A stretch of DNA of 53,588 nucleotides from Hahella sp. (GTDB taxonomy: Bacteria > Pseudomonadota > Gammaproteobacteria > Pseudomonadales > Oleiphilaceae), in the NCBI GenBank assembly GCA_028280065.1, contig JANQMN010000010.1, positions 1 through 53,588 on the forward strand. Direction: 5' to 3'. Of this stretch, positions 8,164 through 17,500 are shown in pieces. How positions within the stretch are numbered: position 1 is the stretch's first letter; every line of letters begins with the position of its first letter. A program made the translations under genes and the position numbers. Below the pieces are notes generated by a model. The model was not told the DNA's origin. It saw only the letters and a list, made by a program, of their open reading frames with translations, and made no database searches.

Positions 8164-9084
8164 CTACTCTCTGATTGCCACTGACTTTAGATCAGGTAAT
8201 TGCTCAAATAGTGAGTATGCCCAACCAAAAAATGCATCTATCAAGTCGTCCTTTTCTATATCTTTCGGTTTCACAAGCCAATATCCAAGATTGGTGGCAA
8301 AGACCTTGTTAAGGGGCATGTCGAGTCGTTGATCATTAATCCAGTTATTGATGGAGGGGATCAAGCCCATTGTTAGTCCCAAGCCTTTTTCAGCAGATTT
8401 AATCGCTGAAAAATACGAGTCACAGACTATTTTGCGTTTTGGGGAGAGAGCCGGAAACAGCTTTTTCCAATCTCTTAGCTCTTCATCGATCGTTATAAAG
8501 GTGTGGCGATTTAACCTGTCCATATCATCCCAGTCCAAAACGGCTAAATCATTTTCCGCTGTGTAGGTGGGGCTACAGACTGGAGTGGTGGCAACCTTGC
8601 TGAGTAACCTACACTGGAGATTGGACCAGTTGCCTTCGCCAAAACGAATGGCAGCATCCAGTGTTTCGGTTTCGAAATCCGCTATTTCAGAGCCAGTCAA
8701 AATGCGGAAATCCAATTGTGGAAAGCGTTCCTGAAAACTTAAAAAATTTGGAATCAGTATTTCCTGGGCAATAAAGAGTGGTGTGCTCACCAGCAAGGAG
8801 CGGTTATTGAAACGCCGATCAAATTCCAAGATGCCGGTTTTATGACTTTTTACTACTTGTTTAGCATAGGTAAAATAGAAATCCCCGGCTTCTGTAAGAC
8901 GCAGCTTCCTGCCATTTCGGGAAAATAGCAGCACACCCAGATACTGTTCCAATACTTTGATCTGCTGGCTGACAGCAGGTGGGGTTATGCATAGCTCTTT
9001 TGCGGCCTTTTTAAAACTTAACAGTCGTGCTGCCGCTTCAAAAACGGGAATCCACTGAATCGGTGGAGCATTACGTCGTTTCAT
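8164..9084 (-). CDS. LysR family transcriptional regulator (GcvA-like)
   Basis: The 306-residue protein has an N-terminal winged helix-turn-helix (residues 8-66, with FKKAAKELCITPPAVSQQIKVLE) and a C-terminal periplasmic-binding-protein-like effector domain (about 95-300). The opening PPIQWIPVFEAAARLLSFKKAA is typical of the GcvA/AmpR branch. It is divergent from the SDR/isomerase operon across 126 bases, the classic layout for a LysR regulator and its target. The ligand is unknown but is likely a substrate or product of the two enzymes. Confidence 0.92.
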   Translation of the reverse strand: MKRRNAPPIQWIPVFEAAARLLSFKKAAKELCITPPAVSQQIKVLEQYLGVLLFSRNGRKLRLTEAGDFYFTYAKQVVKSHKTGILEFDRRFNNRSLLVSTPLFIAQEILIPNFLSFQERFPQLDFRILTGSEIADFETETLDAAIRFGEGNWSNLQCRLLSKVATTPVCSPTYTAENDLAVLDWDDMDRLNRHTFITIDEELRDWKKLFPALSPKRKIVCDSYFSAIKSAEKGLGLTMGLIPSINNWINDQRLDMPLNKVFATNLGYWLVKPKDIEKDDLIDAFFGWAYSLFEQLPDLKSVAIRE

Positions 9085-9093
9085 TGGTGTTTT

Positions 9094-9111
9094 TAAGATT
9101 AGCTTAGCTTA
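9094..9111. promoter_or_regulatory. Possible LysR operator half-sites
   Basis: TAAG (9094-9097) and CTTA (9108-9111) form a short dyad in the AT-rich gap between the divergent LysR and SDR genes, roughly of the T-N11-A type. The arms are short, so this is only a candidate. Confidence 0.25.
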
Positions 9112-9210
9112 TTTTAAGTATACAAATTATGATTTTTTGTTTCCTTAAAAATAGACTAACTTACTCAAATCTGATTCCGGAATGTGTTCGATACTGAAGC
9201 AGAGGTGGTT

Positions 9211-9939
9211 ATGAGCGATAGAAAAGTTGCCCTGGTTGTTGGCGCTGGTGATGCCATTGGCAGTGCCATTGCCAAGGCTTTCGCTGAAAAAGGCTTTACT
9301 GTCTGTTTGGCGCGACGTTCGGGAGATGCGGTGGAGGATTATGCAAAATCCTTAAGGGAAGACGGCTATGATGCTTATGGATTCGGAATGGACGCTCGCA
9401 ATGAGGAGCAGGTAGAAGGACTGTTTGCCAAAATTGAAGGTGAAATTGGTCAGCTGGAGGTCGTCGTATTCAATATAGGTGCGAATGTTCCCATGGGCAT
9501 CTTGGACACCAGTGCCCGCAAGTTTGCCAAAATTTGGGAAATGGCATGTTTTGCAGGATTTCTGGTAGGTAGAGAAGCCGCTAAGCGAATGGTTGAACGC
9601 GAACGCGGAACGATTCTATTTACTGGGGCGACGGCCAGTGTTCGCGGTAGTGCAGGGTTTGCCGCCTTTGCCAGCGCCAAACATGGCTTGCGTGCCGTTG
9701 CCCAAAGCATGGCCCGGGAACTTGGTCCTAAGAATATTCATGTTGCTCATGTTGTTATCGATGCTGCCGTGGATACCCCCTGGATCAGGGATAACCTTCC
9801 TAGCTATGACGTTTTAATGGCCAAAAGCGGCGTGGTGCTTCCTTCTGATCTCGCGAAAAACTATGTCATGCTGCATGAGCAACCGCGCAATGCCTGGACC
9901 TTCGAGTTGGACGTACGACCCTGGATTGAAACCTGGTGA
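9211..9939 (+). CDS. SDR family protein lacking the canonical Ser and Tyr
   Basis: ATG 9211 has AGAGG five bases upstream and is preferred over the GTG at 9184. The 242-residue product is a Rossmann-fold short-chain dehydrogenase/reductase with a nucleotide-binding GAGDAIG motif (residues 11-17) and a NIGAN segment in place of NNAG (88-92). At the active site the Y-x-x-x-K motif reads F-A-S-A-K (Phe153, Lys157), and the catalytic Ser position, 13 residues earlier, is Ala140. I recall that this TGATAS...FASAK variant recurs in a group of uncharacterised SDRs, so it is probably not a decayed gene. It forms an operon with the isomerase 43 bases downstream and is divergent from the LysR gene. Confidence 0.85.
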   Translation: MSDRKVALVVGAGDAIGSAIAKAFAEKGFTVCLARRSGDAVEDYAKSLREDGYDAYGFGMDARNEEQVEGLFAKIEGEIGQLEVVVFNIGANVPMGILDTSARKFAKIWEMACFAGFLVGREAAKRMVERERGTILFTGATASVRGSAGFAAFASAKHGLRAVAQSMARELGPKNIHVAHVVIDAAVDTPWIRDNLPSYDVLMAKSGVVLPSDLAKNYVMLHEQPRNAWTFELDVRPWIETW

Positions 9940-9982
9940 TAACAATTGAACTTCTTAATTTTTGCCGAAAAGGGAATCGCTA

Positions 9983-10570
9983 ATGAAAACAATTGAATTC
10001 TATTTTGATTTTGGAAGCCCGACCGCGTTTATTGCGCATAAGCAACTCCAGAAACTGGCTGCTAAATACCAGGCCAACCTGGTTTACGAACCGATGTTGT
10101 TAGGTGCGGTCCATAAAGCGACAAACAATACTCCTCCCGGCGCTGTCGCCGCTAAAGGTAGATATATGGTTCTGCAGGATTTACCGAGGTTTGTTCAGCG
10201 GTATGGCATTGAATTCAATTTCAATCCCAATTTTCCCATTAATACGCTGAAACTTATGCGGGGTTGTTATGCGGCGAAGGAGCTTTCCTGCTTTGAAAAG
10301 TATGTCGATATTATCTACGACGGAATGTGGATTCAAAAGCTGCATCTTGGTAAGGATGAAGTCCTGCTCGATACACTAAACAACGCCGGTCTTAACGCGG
10401 AAAAAATGTTAGAGCTGGTGCAAACCGATTCAGTCAAAACAGCTTTAAAGGAGAATACCGACAAGGCAGTCTCCAAAGGGGCGTTTGGCGCACCGACCAT
10501 GTACCTTGGCAAAGAAATGTACTTTGGCCAGGATAGACTGGATTTTGTCGAAGAGGCCTTACAAGAGTAA
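9983..10570 (+). CDS. 2-hydroxychromene-2-carboxylate isomerase family (DsbA/GST-kappa fold)
   Basis: I start at ATG 9983, with AAAAGGGAA upstream, not at the TTG at 9962. The 195-residue protein shows the family's opening IEFYFDFGSPTAF, with the glutathione-activating Ser in the SP motif. It ends in the thioredoxin-fold cis-Pro segment FGAPTMYL and the typical YFGQDRLDFVEEAL. Relatives isomerise hydroxychromene carboxylates in naphthalene-type degradation or act as kappa-class glutathione transferases. Coupled to the SDR and with a LysR regulator nearby, it points to glutathione-dependent handling of an aromatic or unsaturated compound; the substrate is inferred only. Confidence 0.87.
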   Translation: MKTIEFYFDFGSPTAFIAHKQLQKLAAKYQANLVYEPMLLGAVHKATNNTPPGAVAAKGRYMVLQDLPRFVQRYGIEFNFNPNFPINTLKLMRGCYAAKELSCFEKYVDIIYDGMWIQKLHLGKDEVLLDTLNNAGLNAEKMLELVQTDSVKTALKENTDKAVSKGAFGAPTMYLGKEMYFGQDRLDFVEEALQE

Positions 10571-10583
10571 CAGCCTAGCTCCT

Positions 10584-11198
10584 TCAAACGGAAGCTTTCG
10601 CCCTGATGCGTAGCATGACAAAGACAGCAATAGAGATTAGCAACAGCGTTCCTGGTTCCGGTACCTGCTCGGCATCGACGGTTACGCTTGTCAGGGCTGT
10701 TTCCAGATCTTCAACAAGCAAGCTATTGGGCGGAAACCCAGCGTCGCTCAAATCAGCGAATGATAAACCGAAGTCACCGGCACCCTCGGCAAAGCTGGTA
10801 AATTCCAATGTTGCCAAGGTGAATGCATCGGGTTGTAGGAAATCTAACTCGAAATCCGGTAGAAACGATACTTCTTCCACATACACCGACCCTGGAAAAC
10901 TAGTTGAATCGAAGAAGCTGATTGCATCAAAGGTCGGATCTCCCAAAAAACTCCCGAACTGAACATCGCTCAAACCGAAGAGAGAGGGGTCGTAGTACAG
11001 ATCAATCGCGAAAGCACCCAGAGAAGGCGCGGAAAAGCTGCCTAATCCGGAAATGTTTAAATCAATGGAAACAGATTCGTTTACATTGATGGAAGTTGCA
11101 CTGGGCTCCAGGGAAAGTATCAGGCTTGCTGCTGTCTGGTTTATCGGCAGCAGTAATAACAGCACAAACAGGGTGCTAAGCAAGGTTAACTTATTCAT
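10584..11198 (-). CDS. Cohesin-like domain protein with PEP-CTERM sorting signal
   Basis: The 204-residue secreted protein has a signal peptide (about residues 1-24). A beta-rich domain with the cohesin signature pattern follows (SINVNESVSIDLNISG, then FAIDLYYDPSLF, and LATLEFTS). The C-terminal PEP-CTERM tail consists of VPEPGT, a hydrophobic segment and a basic RIRAKA end, recognised by exosortase. PEP-CTERM proteins are processed at the membrane and delivered to the envelope or extracellular matrix. The gene follows, 81 bases later on the same strand, a gene whose product ends in a dockerin-like module. AGAGGG precedes the ATG. No exosortase gene is in the window. Confidence 0.85.
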   Translation of the reverse strand: MNKLTLLSTLFVLLLLLPINQTAASLILSLEPSATSINVNESVSIDLNISGLGSFSAPSLGAFAIDLYYDPSLFGLSDVQFGSFLGDPTFDAISFFDSTSFPGSVYVEEVSFLPDFELDFLQPDAFTLATLEFTSFAEGAGDFGLSFADLSDAGFPPNSLLVEDLETALTSVTVDAEQVPEPGTLLLISIAVFVMLRIRAKASV

Positions 11199-11279
11199 GA
11201 TTTACCCTCTTACTGCGAAAAAAGATTTGCTAAGTGTCAGTATCAGGTGGCGTTCCCTCCACTTGATACTGAAATAAAG

Positions 11280-14279
11280 TTATTGCGCATTGCATGCCGC
11301 GCCCCTCGGATTGGTGAAGAGAACTGCCATCTGGCGGGCGTCCGCGATATTGACCTGTCCATCGCCGTTCATATCGAAGGTTGTATCGTTGCTTCGGGTT
11401 CTAACCTCAGCGATTAAGACAGAGTAGTCGGCGCGATCTACACAGTTGTCGCCATTGAAATCTCCCGGCAATGGTTGCGTGTCGCAGGCATCCGGAGTGC
11501 CGTTGTTATCCAGGTCGATGTTGTCGTCACCTTCGGTACAAACATCACAAGCGTTGCCGACGCCATCCAGATCTTGATCCAACTGATCCCGGTTCGCGGC
11601 TAACAGACAGTTATCATTGGTATCCAGAACGCCATCGTGGTCGGAATCCTTGAAGGTAGGGACGCGTTCCCACATTCTCAGGAAGGCTTCGGTTGAACTA
11701 AAAATGGGTTGAAGGTCGGGTATTGCTGGATTTTGAGTACGTTCACTATCGAGAATGTTCCGAATATCGGCCAGCATATCGGGGAACAACCCATAGTGTG
11801 CAAGGCCGTCAATATTGAAATCGAAACTGCGGCTACCGGTGACCTGCTTAGCGAAGGAGCCGGTGTGAACGCTTTCCGTGGCGTTTTTATCTATCGGTTC
11901 GAACGCATCAAACGGATAGGAAAGAGGAGGATAGTGATCGCCATCGTAAATGTCATAGCGATGACGCGGCGGTCTTACCGGGCCGTCACTATGGAAACGT
12001 GGACCGGGTTGATTGTTAAAGGCACCATGATCGCCGGACAGTGCGATACCACGATAGTCCGGATCCAACCAGGCAGACATTCCTTGCTCAAGCCCCTGGT
12101 TGTTCTCTGCGATTGCACTGTCCACCAATTCTAGAATATCCAGGTATCCGAGGGAGTCCCCCTGATGTAGATGTTGGCCGAAGACAAACTGCTTGGTCGT
12201 ACCGGGATCTTCACCTAGAGCCGAATTTACTTTTTCTCCATGTCGTCTTGGCACATTGACAGCTACCATGCCGCCCATCCGGATGATTCTTTTGGCGCGG
12301 GTTGCAGTATGTCCGTATTCGGTGACGGCATTACCGTCGGGAGTAATGACGGAATGGCTGGATAAAGGCGGATATCCATTGTCTTCAAGCAGATCGAGAA
12401 CACCGGGGTGGTGGATGCCGACGTTATCGACATAGCCTTCCAGTGCCCGGTGAGAGAAGTGGTCTATATCGATCAATATTCCCTTAGCCATTAATTCGTT
12501 GATGAGGATGACACCCGCTTGGGTTAATCCTTTCGCATTGCAGTCAGCCTGATTCAATGTGAGAGGTATTCCCAGTTGAATTTTGAAGGTGTAGCCGGCA
12601 TCTGCAAGCTCTCCATTCGGACCGGATTGTTTGGCGTTCACACAATCATAAGTATCTTCTGCAGTAAGGATGTTGCCCAGGCTCGGCAGTGGATCGGATA
12701 TCAGGCTGGAAATCTTGAACACGCTGTCATACAGCGCATTGCCGGTGAAAGCATTGTTGGTAAAGTGGACAGGGTATAGATGGCGGACACCCCAGCCCCA
12801 CACTTCATCGATTTTTGCACGGAGAAAGTCGGCATCTGCACAGCGCAGCTCGTCGCCTGATCGGCAGTCGAAGAGTTTATCCACTTCCATACCGATCACC
12901 ACCGCCATCGCACCATCTTCAATAATCTCGCGGGCTTCTCTGGGGCTCAGGGCAATCCGGTACCAGCCACTATCGTTGTACAGGCCGTCGTCTTGCCGAT
13001 CGATATAGTCTTCCAACGCCTTCATCTTTTCGATCTGCCTTTCGACAGTCAGCATATCGTTACAGGAGTAGCCTTGCTGCTTAATGGACAAGCTGCAGAG
13101 TTGTTCATTGTTGACCGGCATGTCGAGTAACAGGCGTAAACCGGCCTTATAGGCGCGTTCCACCCATTTGTAATACATTTGTTGATGACCACCGTCCAGG
13201 TAGTGCGGCCACCCATGATTGAAGTCAGTGTCATCCGGCGTTTCAAGATCGTAGTTGGTTCCACGATAAAAATCGGTATTGCCGCTGGCATGGTGGAGTA
13301 GGTGCCAATTATTAAATGGGTTGGGATCGACATTGCCGACGGCGACATTGTTTGTGAAACCATAAGTTTCCTGGGTGGGTATGAGACTGAGTGCGGTTAC
13401 CCAATTAGTGCCGTGAACGGGATACCCCCAGCCGTACCATTCAGCCCAGTAGTCCTGAAAGGCTGGATCGAGAGCCAGCAGTGGCGGTGGTTCAGTCTTC
13501 ATGTGCCAGGTGTAGTCACACCAGGCAAGCGCCTCGCTCACACCTTTGTCAGCGAATGGTTTACCCCATAAAACAGTACCGCCATAGGCTTCGTTCCCGA
13601 ACATATGTTCATGGATGTCTGCCCAACCCCAAAGTGGTTGTCCCGGAATCTGCTTGGGCACAACTAACGGTTCCTGGCAATCCGCTGGATCAACATGCGC
13701 CGGACAACCGGTACTATTGGTGGTCGGTTCAGTCTCGGCCAGGCCTGTGGCGACACAGGTATAATGGGGATCGATCAGGGTCATTCTTTGTGCTCGATGC
13801 CCGGGTCTGCAAGCTTCCAGGGGCTCGAAATTACATCCTATTTGTCCGTTTCCTCCACAGGCAACGCACCACTTATTGCCGAATAGATCCGATTGGGCCA
13901 ATCGATACTGATCGCAGGGATTCGATCCGGCACACCAGTTCTCACCGTCGCCACCACAACTGGGTCGGCAATAACCGTGAACATCCAACTCGAAGGCCGA
14001 TCTGCACACTGAGGTTTGCAGGTAGATAGTTCCTGTGGGGCATTGCACTTGGTCTTGATTGCCGCAGGCAACGCACCATTCGGAGTAAAACGGATAAAGC
14101 AATCCATTGTTCCGCGTCATCCTGTACTCATCGCAAGGATGGGTTACGCCATAACAGAATGGTTCGCCATCGCCTCCACAACCTGGATACCGGTCACCGG
14201 CAAGCACCAGGGTTGACGAAAGCGAGAGAATTAACGAGAAAAGAAACAACTGAGCCGGGGGGATATTACGCGGATTCAT
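11280..14279 (-). CDS. Secreted M19-dipeptidase-like protein with Cys-rich repeats, TSP3 repeats and a dockerin
   Basis: The 999-residue product begins with a signal peptide (about 1-27). Two Cys-rich repeats (CGGDGE...C, HPCD/NPCDQYR, WCVACG) span residues 30-155. A long catalytic-looking region (about 215-870) starts with GWADIHEHMFG at about 218-228, an H-x-H-type metal site, and includes IDIDHFSH, PPLSSHSVI and GIALSGDHG, which resemble the membrane dipeptidase/amidohydrolase (M19) fold. Asp-rich TSP3 calcium-binding repeats follow (DSDHDGVLDTNDNC, DQDLDGVGNACD). The C-terminus has two F-hand motifs of a type I dockerin (GDFNGDNCVDRADY, FDMNGDGQVNIADA). It is secreted and probably calcium-stabilised; the substrate is unknown. 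Confidence 0.8.
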   Translation of the reverse strand: MNPRNIPPAQLFLFSLILSLSSTLVLAGDRYPGCGGDGEPFCYGVTHPCDEYRMTRNNGLLYPFYSEWCVACGNQDQVQCPTGTIYLQTSVCRSAFELDVHGYCRPSCGGDGENWCAGSNPCDQYRLAQSDLFGNKWCVACGGNGQIGCNFEPLEACRPGHRAQRMTLIDPHYTCVATGLAETEPTTNSTGCPAHVDPADCQEPLVVPKQIPGQPLWGWADIHEHMFGNEAYGGTVLWGKPFADKGVSEALAWCDYTWHMKTEPPPLLALDPAFQDYWAEWYGWGYPVHGTNWVTALSLIPTQETYGFTNNVAVGNVDPNPFNNWHLLHHASGNTDFYRGTNYDLETPDDTDFNHGWPHYLDGGHQQMYYKWVERAYKAGLRLLLDMPVNNEQLCSLSIKQQGYSCNDMLTVERQIEKMKALEDYIDRQDDGLYNDSGWYRIALSPREAREIIEDGAMAVVIGMEVDKLFDCRSGDELRCADADFLRAKIDEVWGWGVRHLYPVHFTNNAFTGNALYDSVFKISSLISDPLPSLGNILTAEDTYDCVNAKQSGPNGELADAGYTFKIQLGIPLTLNQADCNAKGLTQAGVILINELMAKGILIDIDHFSHRALEGYVDNVGIHHPGVLDLLEDNGYPPLSSHSVITPDGNAVTEYGHTATRAKRIIRMGGMVAVNVPRRHGEKVNSALGEDPGTTKQFVFGQHLHQGDSLGYLDILELVDSAIAENNQGLEQGMSAWLDPDYRGIALSGDHGAFNNQPGPRFHSDGPVRPPRHRYDIYDGDHYPPLSYPFDAFEPIDKNATESVHTGSFAKQVTGSRSFDFNIDGLAHYGLFPDMLADIRNILDSERTQNPAIPDLQPIFSSTEAFLRMWERVPTFKDSDHDGVLDTNDNCLLAANRDQLDQDLDGVGNACDVCTEGDDNIDLDNNGTPDACDTQPLPGDFNGDNCVDRADYSVLIAEVRTRSNDTTFDMNGDGQVNIADARQMAVLFTNPRGAACNAQ

Positions 14280-14503
14280 AGTGCTAGCTCTCTTCTAATG
14301 GACGGTTCTGCAATCACGCCACTTCGCATAGAGTTGCTAAACGGTTTGCGGAGCTGACAACTTGTTCATTATTTAGGCTAGCAATCTGTCGCTTACAAAT
14401 TTCTTACATTTGGCTTGGTTGATATTTCTAACAGGCGGGAAGTTGATTAACGTCAATGATGCGTGCGCCTTATCAACTGAGCGATAGTCTTGGCATCAGA
14501 TGA

Positions 14504-17500
14504 TCAGGATGCGACTGCATCCGTGACAAATTTCAGAAGCGTATCAATCTCTTCTTTCGAATAGTTTTCCTTCATTAAAACCCCTTCATACCGGCGCAAG
14601 ATTTGTTGCGCCTGACTTTCCGGGGAGTCGTAGTGGAGTTGGTATAGCAGGCGCACCAACTGTGCGTTAACGGGTTCATATTTAAGAGCCTTTTCCACGA
14701 TGGCAATGGCATCGAGAAGCCTGTTGGCGGTTTTCAAAATCGAAGCCCAGGTAAAGGTTAGCTCAAGCAATTGATTGAATAGAGTATTTCTGAAATTTCG
14801 AATCTGGTGTTCGCCGCTGACTTCAGGCGCAAACTCTCCCAGCCATAATCTGTCAGCCAGAAAAAAACTGTTTCCCGCCTGCCAGTGTTCCTGCATTTGA
14901 CTATGCTCTATGCCCCGTCTGACCAGACACATAAAATTCGTCACGTCAATGTTGCAGTGTTCAAGAATCAGAATACCTTTCTGTAGTTTCAGGTAGTGCT
15001 TTGCAGAATAAGGCGAGGCTTTGTTACTGATTAGCTTACGTAGGCGCGATAACATGGTGTCGAAGTTTGTCCTGGCATTTTCCGGGCTGCCATCCGGCCA
15101 GAGAAGAAGCTGTATCTGCTCTTGACCCATCTTATGGTTGGGCGCGGAAATCAACAGACAGATAACGGTTCTTTGCACTGGTGTTAACTCTTCAGAACTG
15201 ACAATGGGCTGACGGTTTGTGTAGAGTTTTAGACCTCCCAGCGATTGTATGTGCAGTAATGGAATAGCCTCATGCCCGCCACCGGATTGGCTTTCAGCCA
15301 ATGCCAATCCGTTACGCATGGCCAGTTCACCTGTATACACCGATTCGATGCGATGGTTCGCGGCGAATTCCAGAAGCCGGTGAATTTCGTCGGGTATCCA
15401 GGCCCAAAAGTGTACGTAGTTGTTCTTGCGCATTAGGCGAAGACCTGAAACCAGATCCTCGCCGGTCTTTAGCAAGTCCCCCTTTAAAAGATAGACGTAA
15501 GCCCTATGCAGCGTGCCACAGGCTTCCAGGTACTCTGTCGGTAACTCTCTTGCAGCATGAATTCCTTCGCTGACAAGTTCCAGGCCTTTTTCAAAGAAAC
15601 CGCATTGGGCATGGGTTAGGCCGGTTAATATTTTATTCAGGCTAATGAAATAGTTGCCACGGGCCACATTGCGCAGCGCCGTTGATTCTTGGGCGGTTGT
15701 GATGGCGGCTTGGTGTTTGTGTCTGAGCGCTAGGATCAGTGCCTTGAAGTGCAGCGCCTGGCTTTGCAAATGGGGGCTTAAGCCGCTAGCGGATTTTGCC
15801 AGGAGCTGATCTGTCAGCGTCTCTGCGTCATCTATTCGCCCGCGATTCAGCGCAATATCAATTTCCCAGATATAACAAAAACACCCTGCAATGGACTGGG
15901 AGAACAGGTCCTTGCCGAATAACGCAATGAGCTGTTTTTTTTGATCGAAGTAATTCTCAAAGTCGCCATTATGGAATAAAAAATTAAAGTGCATTACGCG
16001 GATGGCAAGAGCGTTGAATAGGCCTACTTCCGGCCTATACAGGTAAGGGTAGGCTTGCTCCATACAGATCAATATCTGTGCGGTATTGCCGGCAAATATT
16101 TGCTCGTAGCCCTTCACCAACATTAAAGCTGCTTGTAAGTTCACCAGATGATGCTTATGCGCCAATTCCAAAGCCAGGGTAGAGAAGCGGGCTGCTTTAG
16201 GCATGTCGCCCATGAGCGTGCAGTAACTCAGCGCCAGACTGCGGGCCACGAGAATCTTTATGAAAACAGAAAGATTATCACTCACCTGATAGAACATCTG
16301 TTCCGCTCTTTGCAGGCGGTTTTCCGCATCAGGACAATAACCCGTGGTACTGATGTGAATGGATAAGAGATGGCTAAGCGCTATCAGTTCGCCAATGCTG
16401 TCGCCTTGAAGGGTGAATACTTTGATGGCTGCATCCAGGAGATACAGCTTTTGCTGCGGTTCGCTGTCCATATTCGCCAGTACCGCGCACAAAGCTGTCC
16501 AGCCTTGATTTTCTAGAATTTCATCGGGTATTTCTGCCAGCACTGAGGCCAATGTTGCCGCTTGATTTTCCACAATAAAGACCATACCTGATTGGGCAAG
16601 CAGCTCCTCGATTGACAGGAAATCCTGGGCTTTTAAGTAATACCTGAGTGATTGCGCCAGGTTGTGGTTTTTTCGGCTGTAGGCCGCCGCGTGTTCAAAA
16701 ATCTTCCAGATCAAAACAGATTCGATTTCTTGACGGGCTTTTTGCGCCAGGAAACTTTTAAAAAGGTGATGTAAGCCATAGGTTTTCCCGCTAGGATCAA
16801 GATGACGAACAAAGCCGTTACGTTCAACGAGCTGCTCGAGCGCAACGCCTATGTCTTCGTTACCGGTTATTTGCCTGGCGAGTTCTATGGGAATGTCATC
16901 AAGTAAAGAGAGTCTGAGAAGGGATTTCTGCACTGTTTCAGCTAATGGTATAAAAAACTCATCACACAGATAGTTCAATAATTTATCTTGGCCGAGTTCT
17001 GATCCGGAAAACCCATCCATGCGGTCAATGGCTTCGGGGTTGGATGCAATTTGATGGTTTAGCAATATCATGCCCATAATCCAGCCGTTGGTCAGCCGCT
17101 GGATTTTTGTCAGAGAATTCCGGGATAACTGGGTTTGTAGCACATTAGTGAACAACTCGGAGGTTTCAGCTTCGATCACCATAAGATCTTCATTGCCGAA
17201 TCGAATGCGCTGATCATTGCCAAGGCCACTAAACAGCGGTTCCCGGGAAGCGTAAACAATACGGGTTTGGGCTGGCGATTGTTCCAGCAAATACTGGATT
17301 AGAATCGAGCTTTCATGGCAGTTGCTGAGCAAATGCAAGTCATCAAAGACGATGCTGAAGCTATTGTTCAAGCTCTTATCAAGCGCATTCAATACCGCAT
17401 CCGCCATCTTAAGTAAATCAGATAGGGTCACTTCTCCCGACATATGCGCGTAGTTAGCCAACGAGCAGGAAAAACCGGGAATGGCTTGCTGCAAGCAACG

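Noticed and set aside
13481-14029. Long plus-strand frame inside the dockerin protein gene
   Set aside because: Arg/His/Pro-rich shadow of the Cys-rich coding region with no ribosome binding site; the opposite strand has a signal peptide and clear domains.
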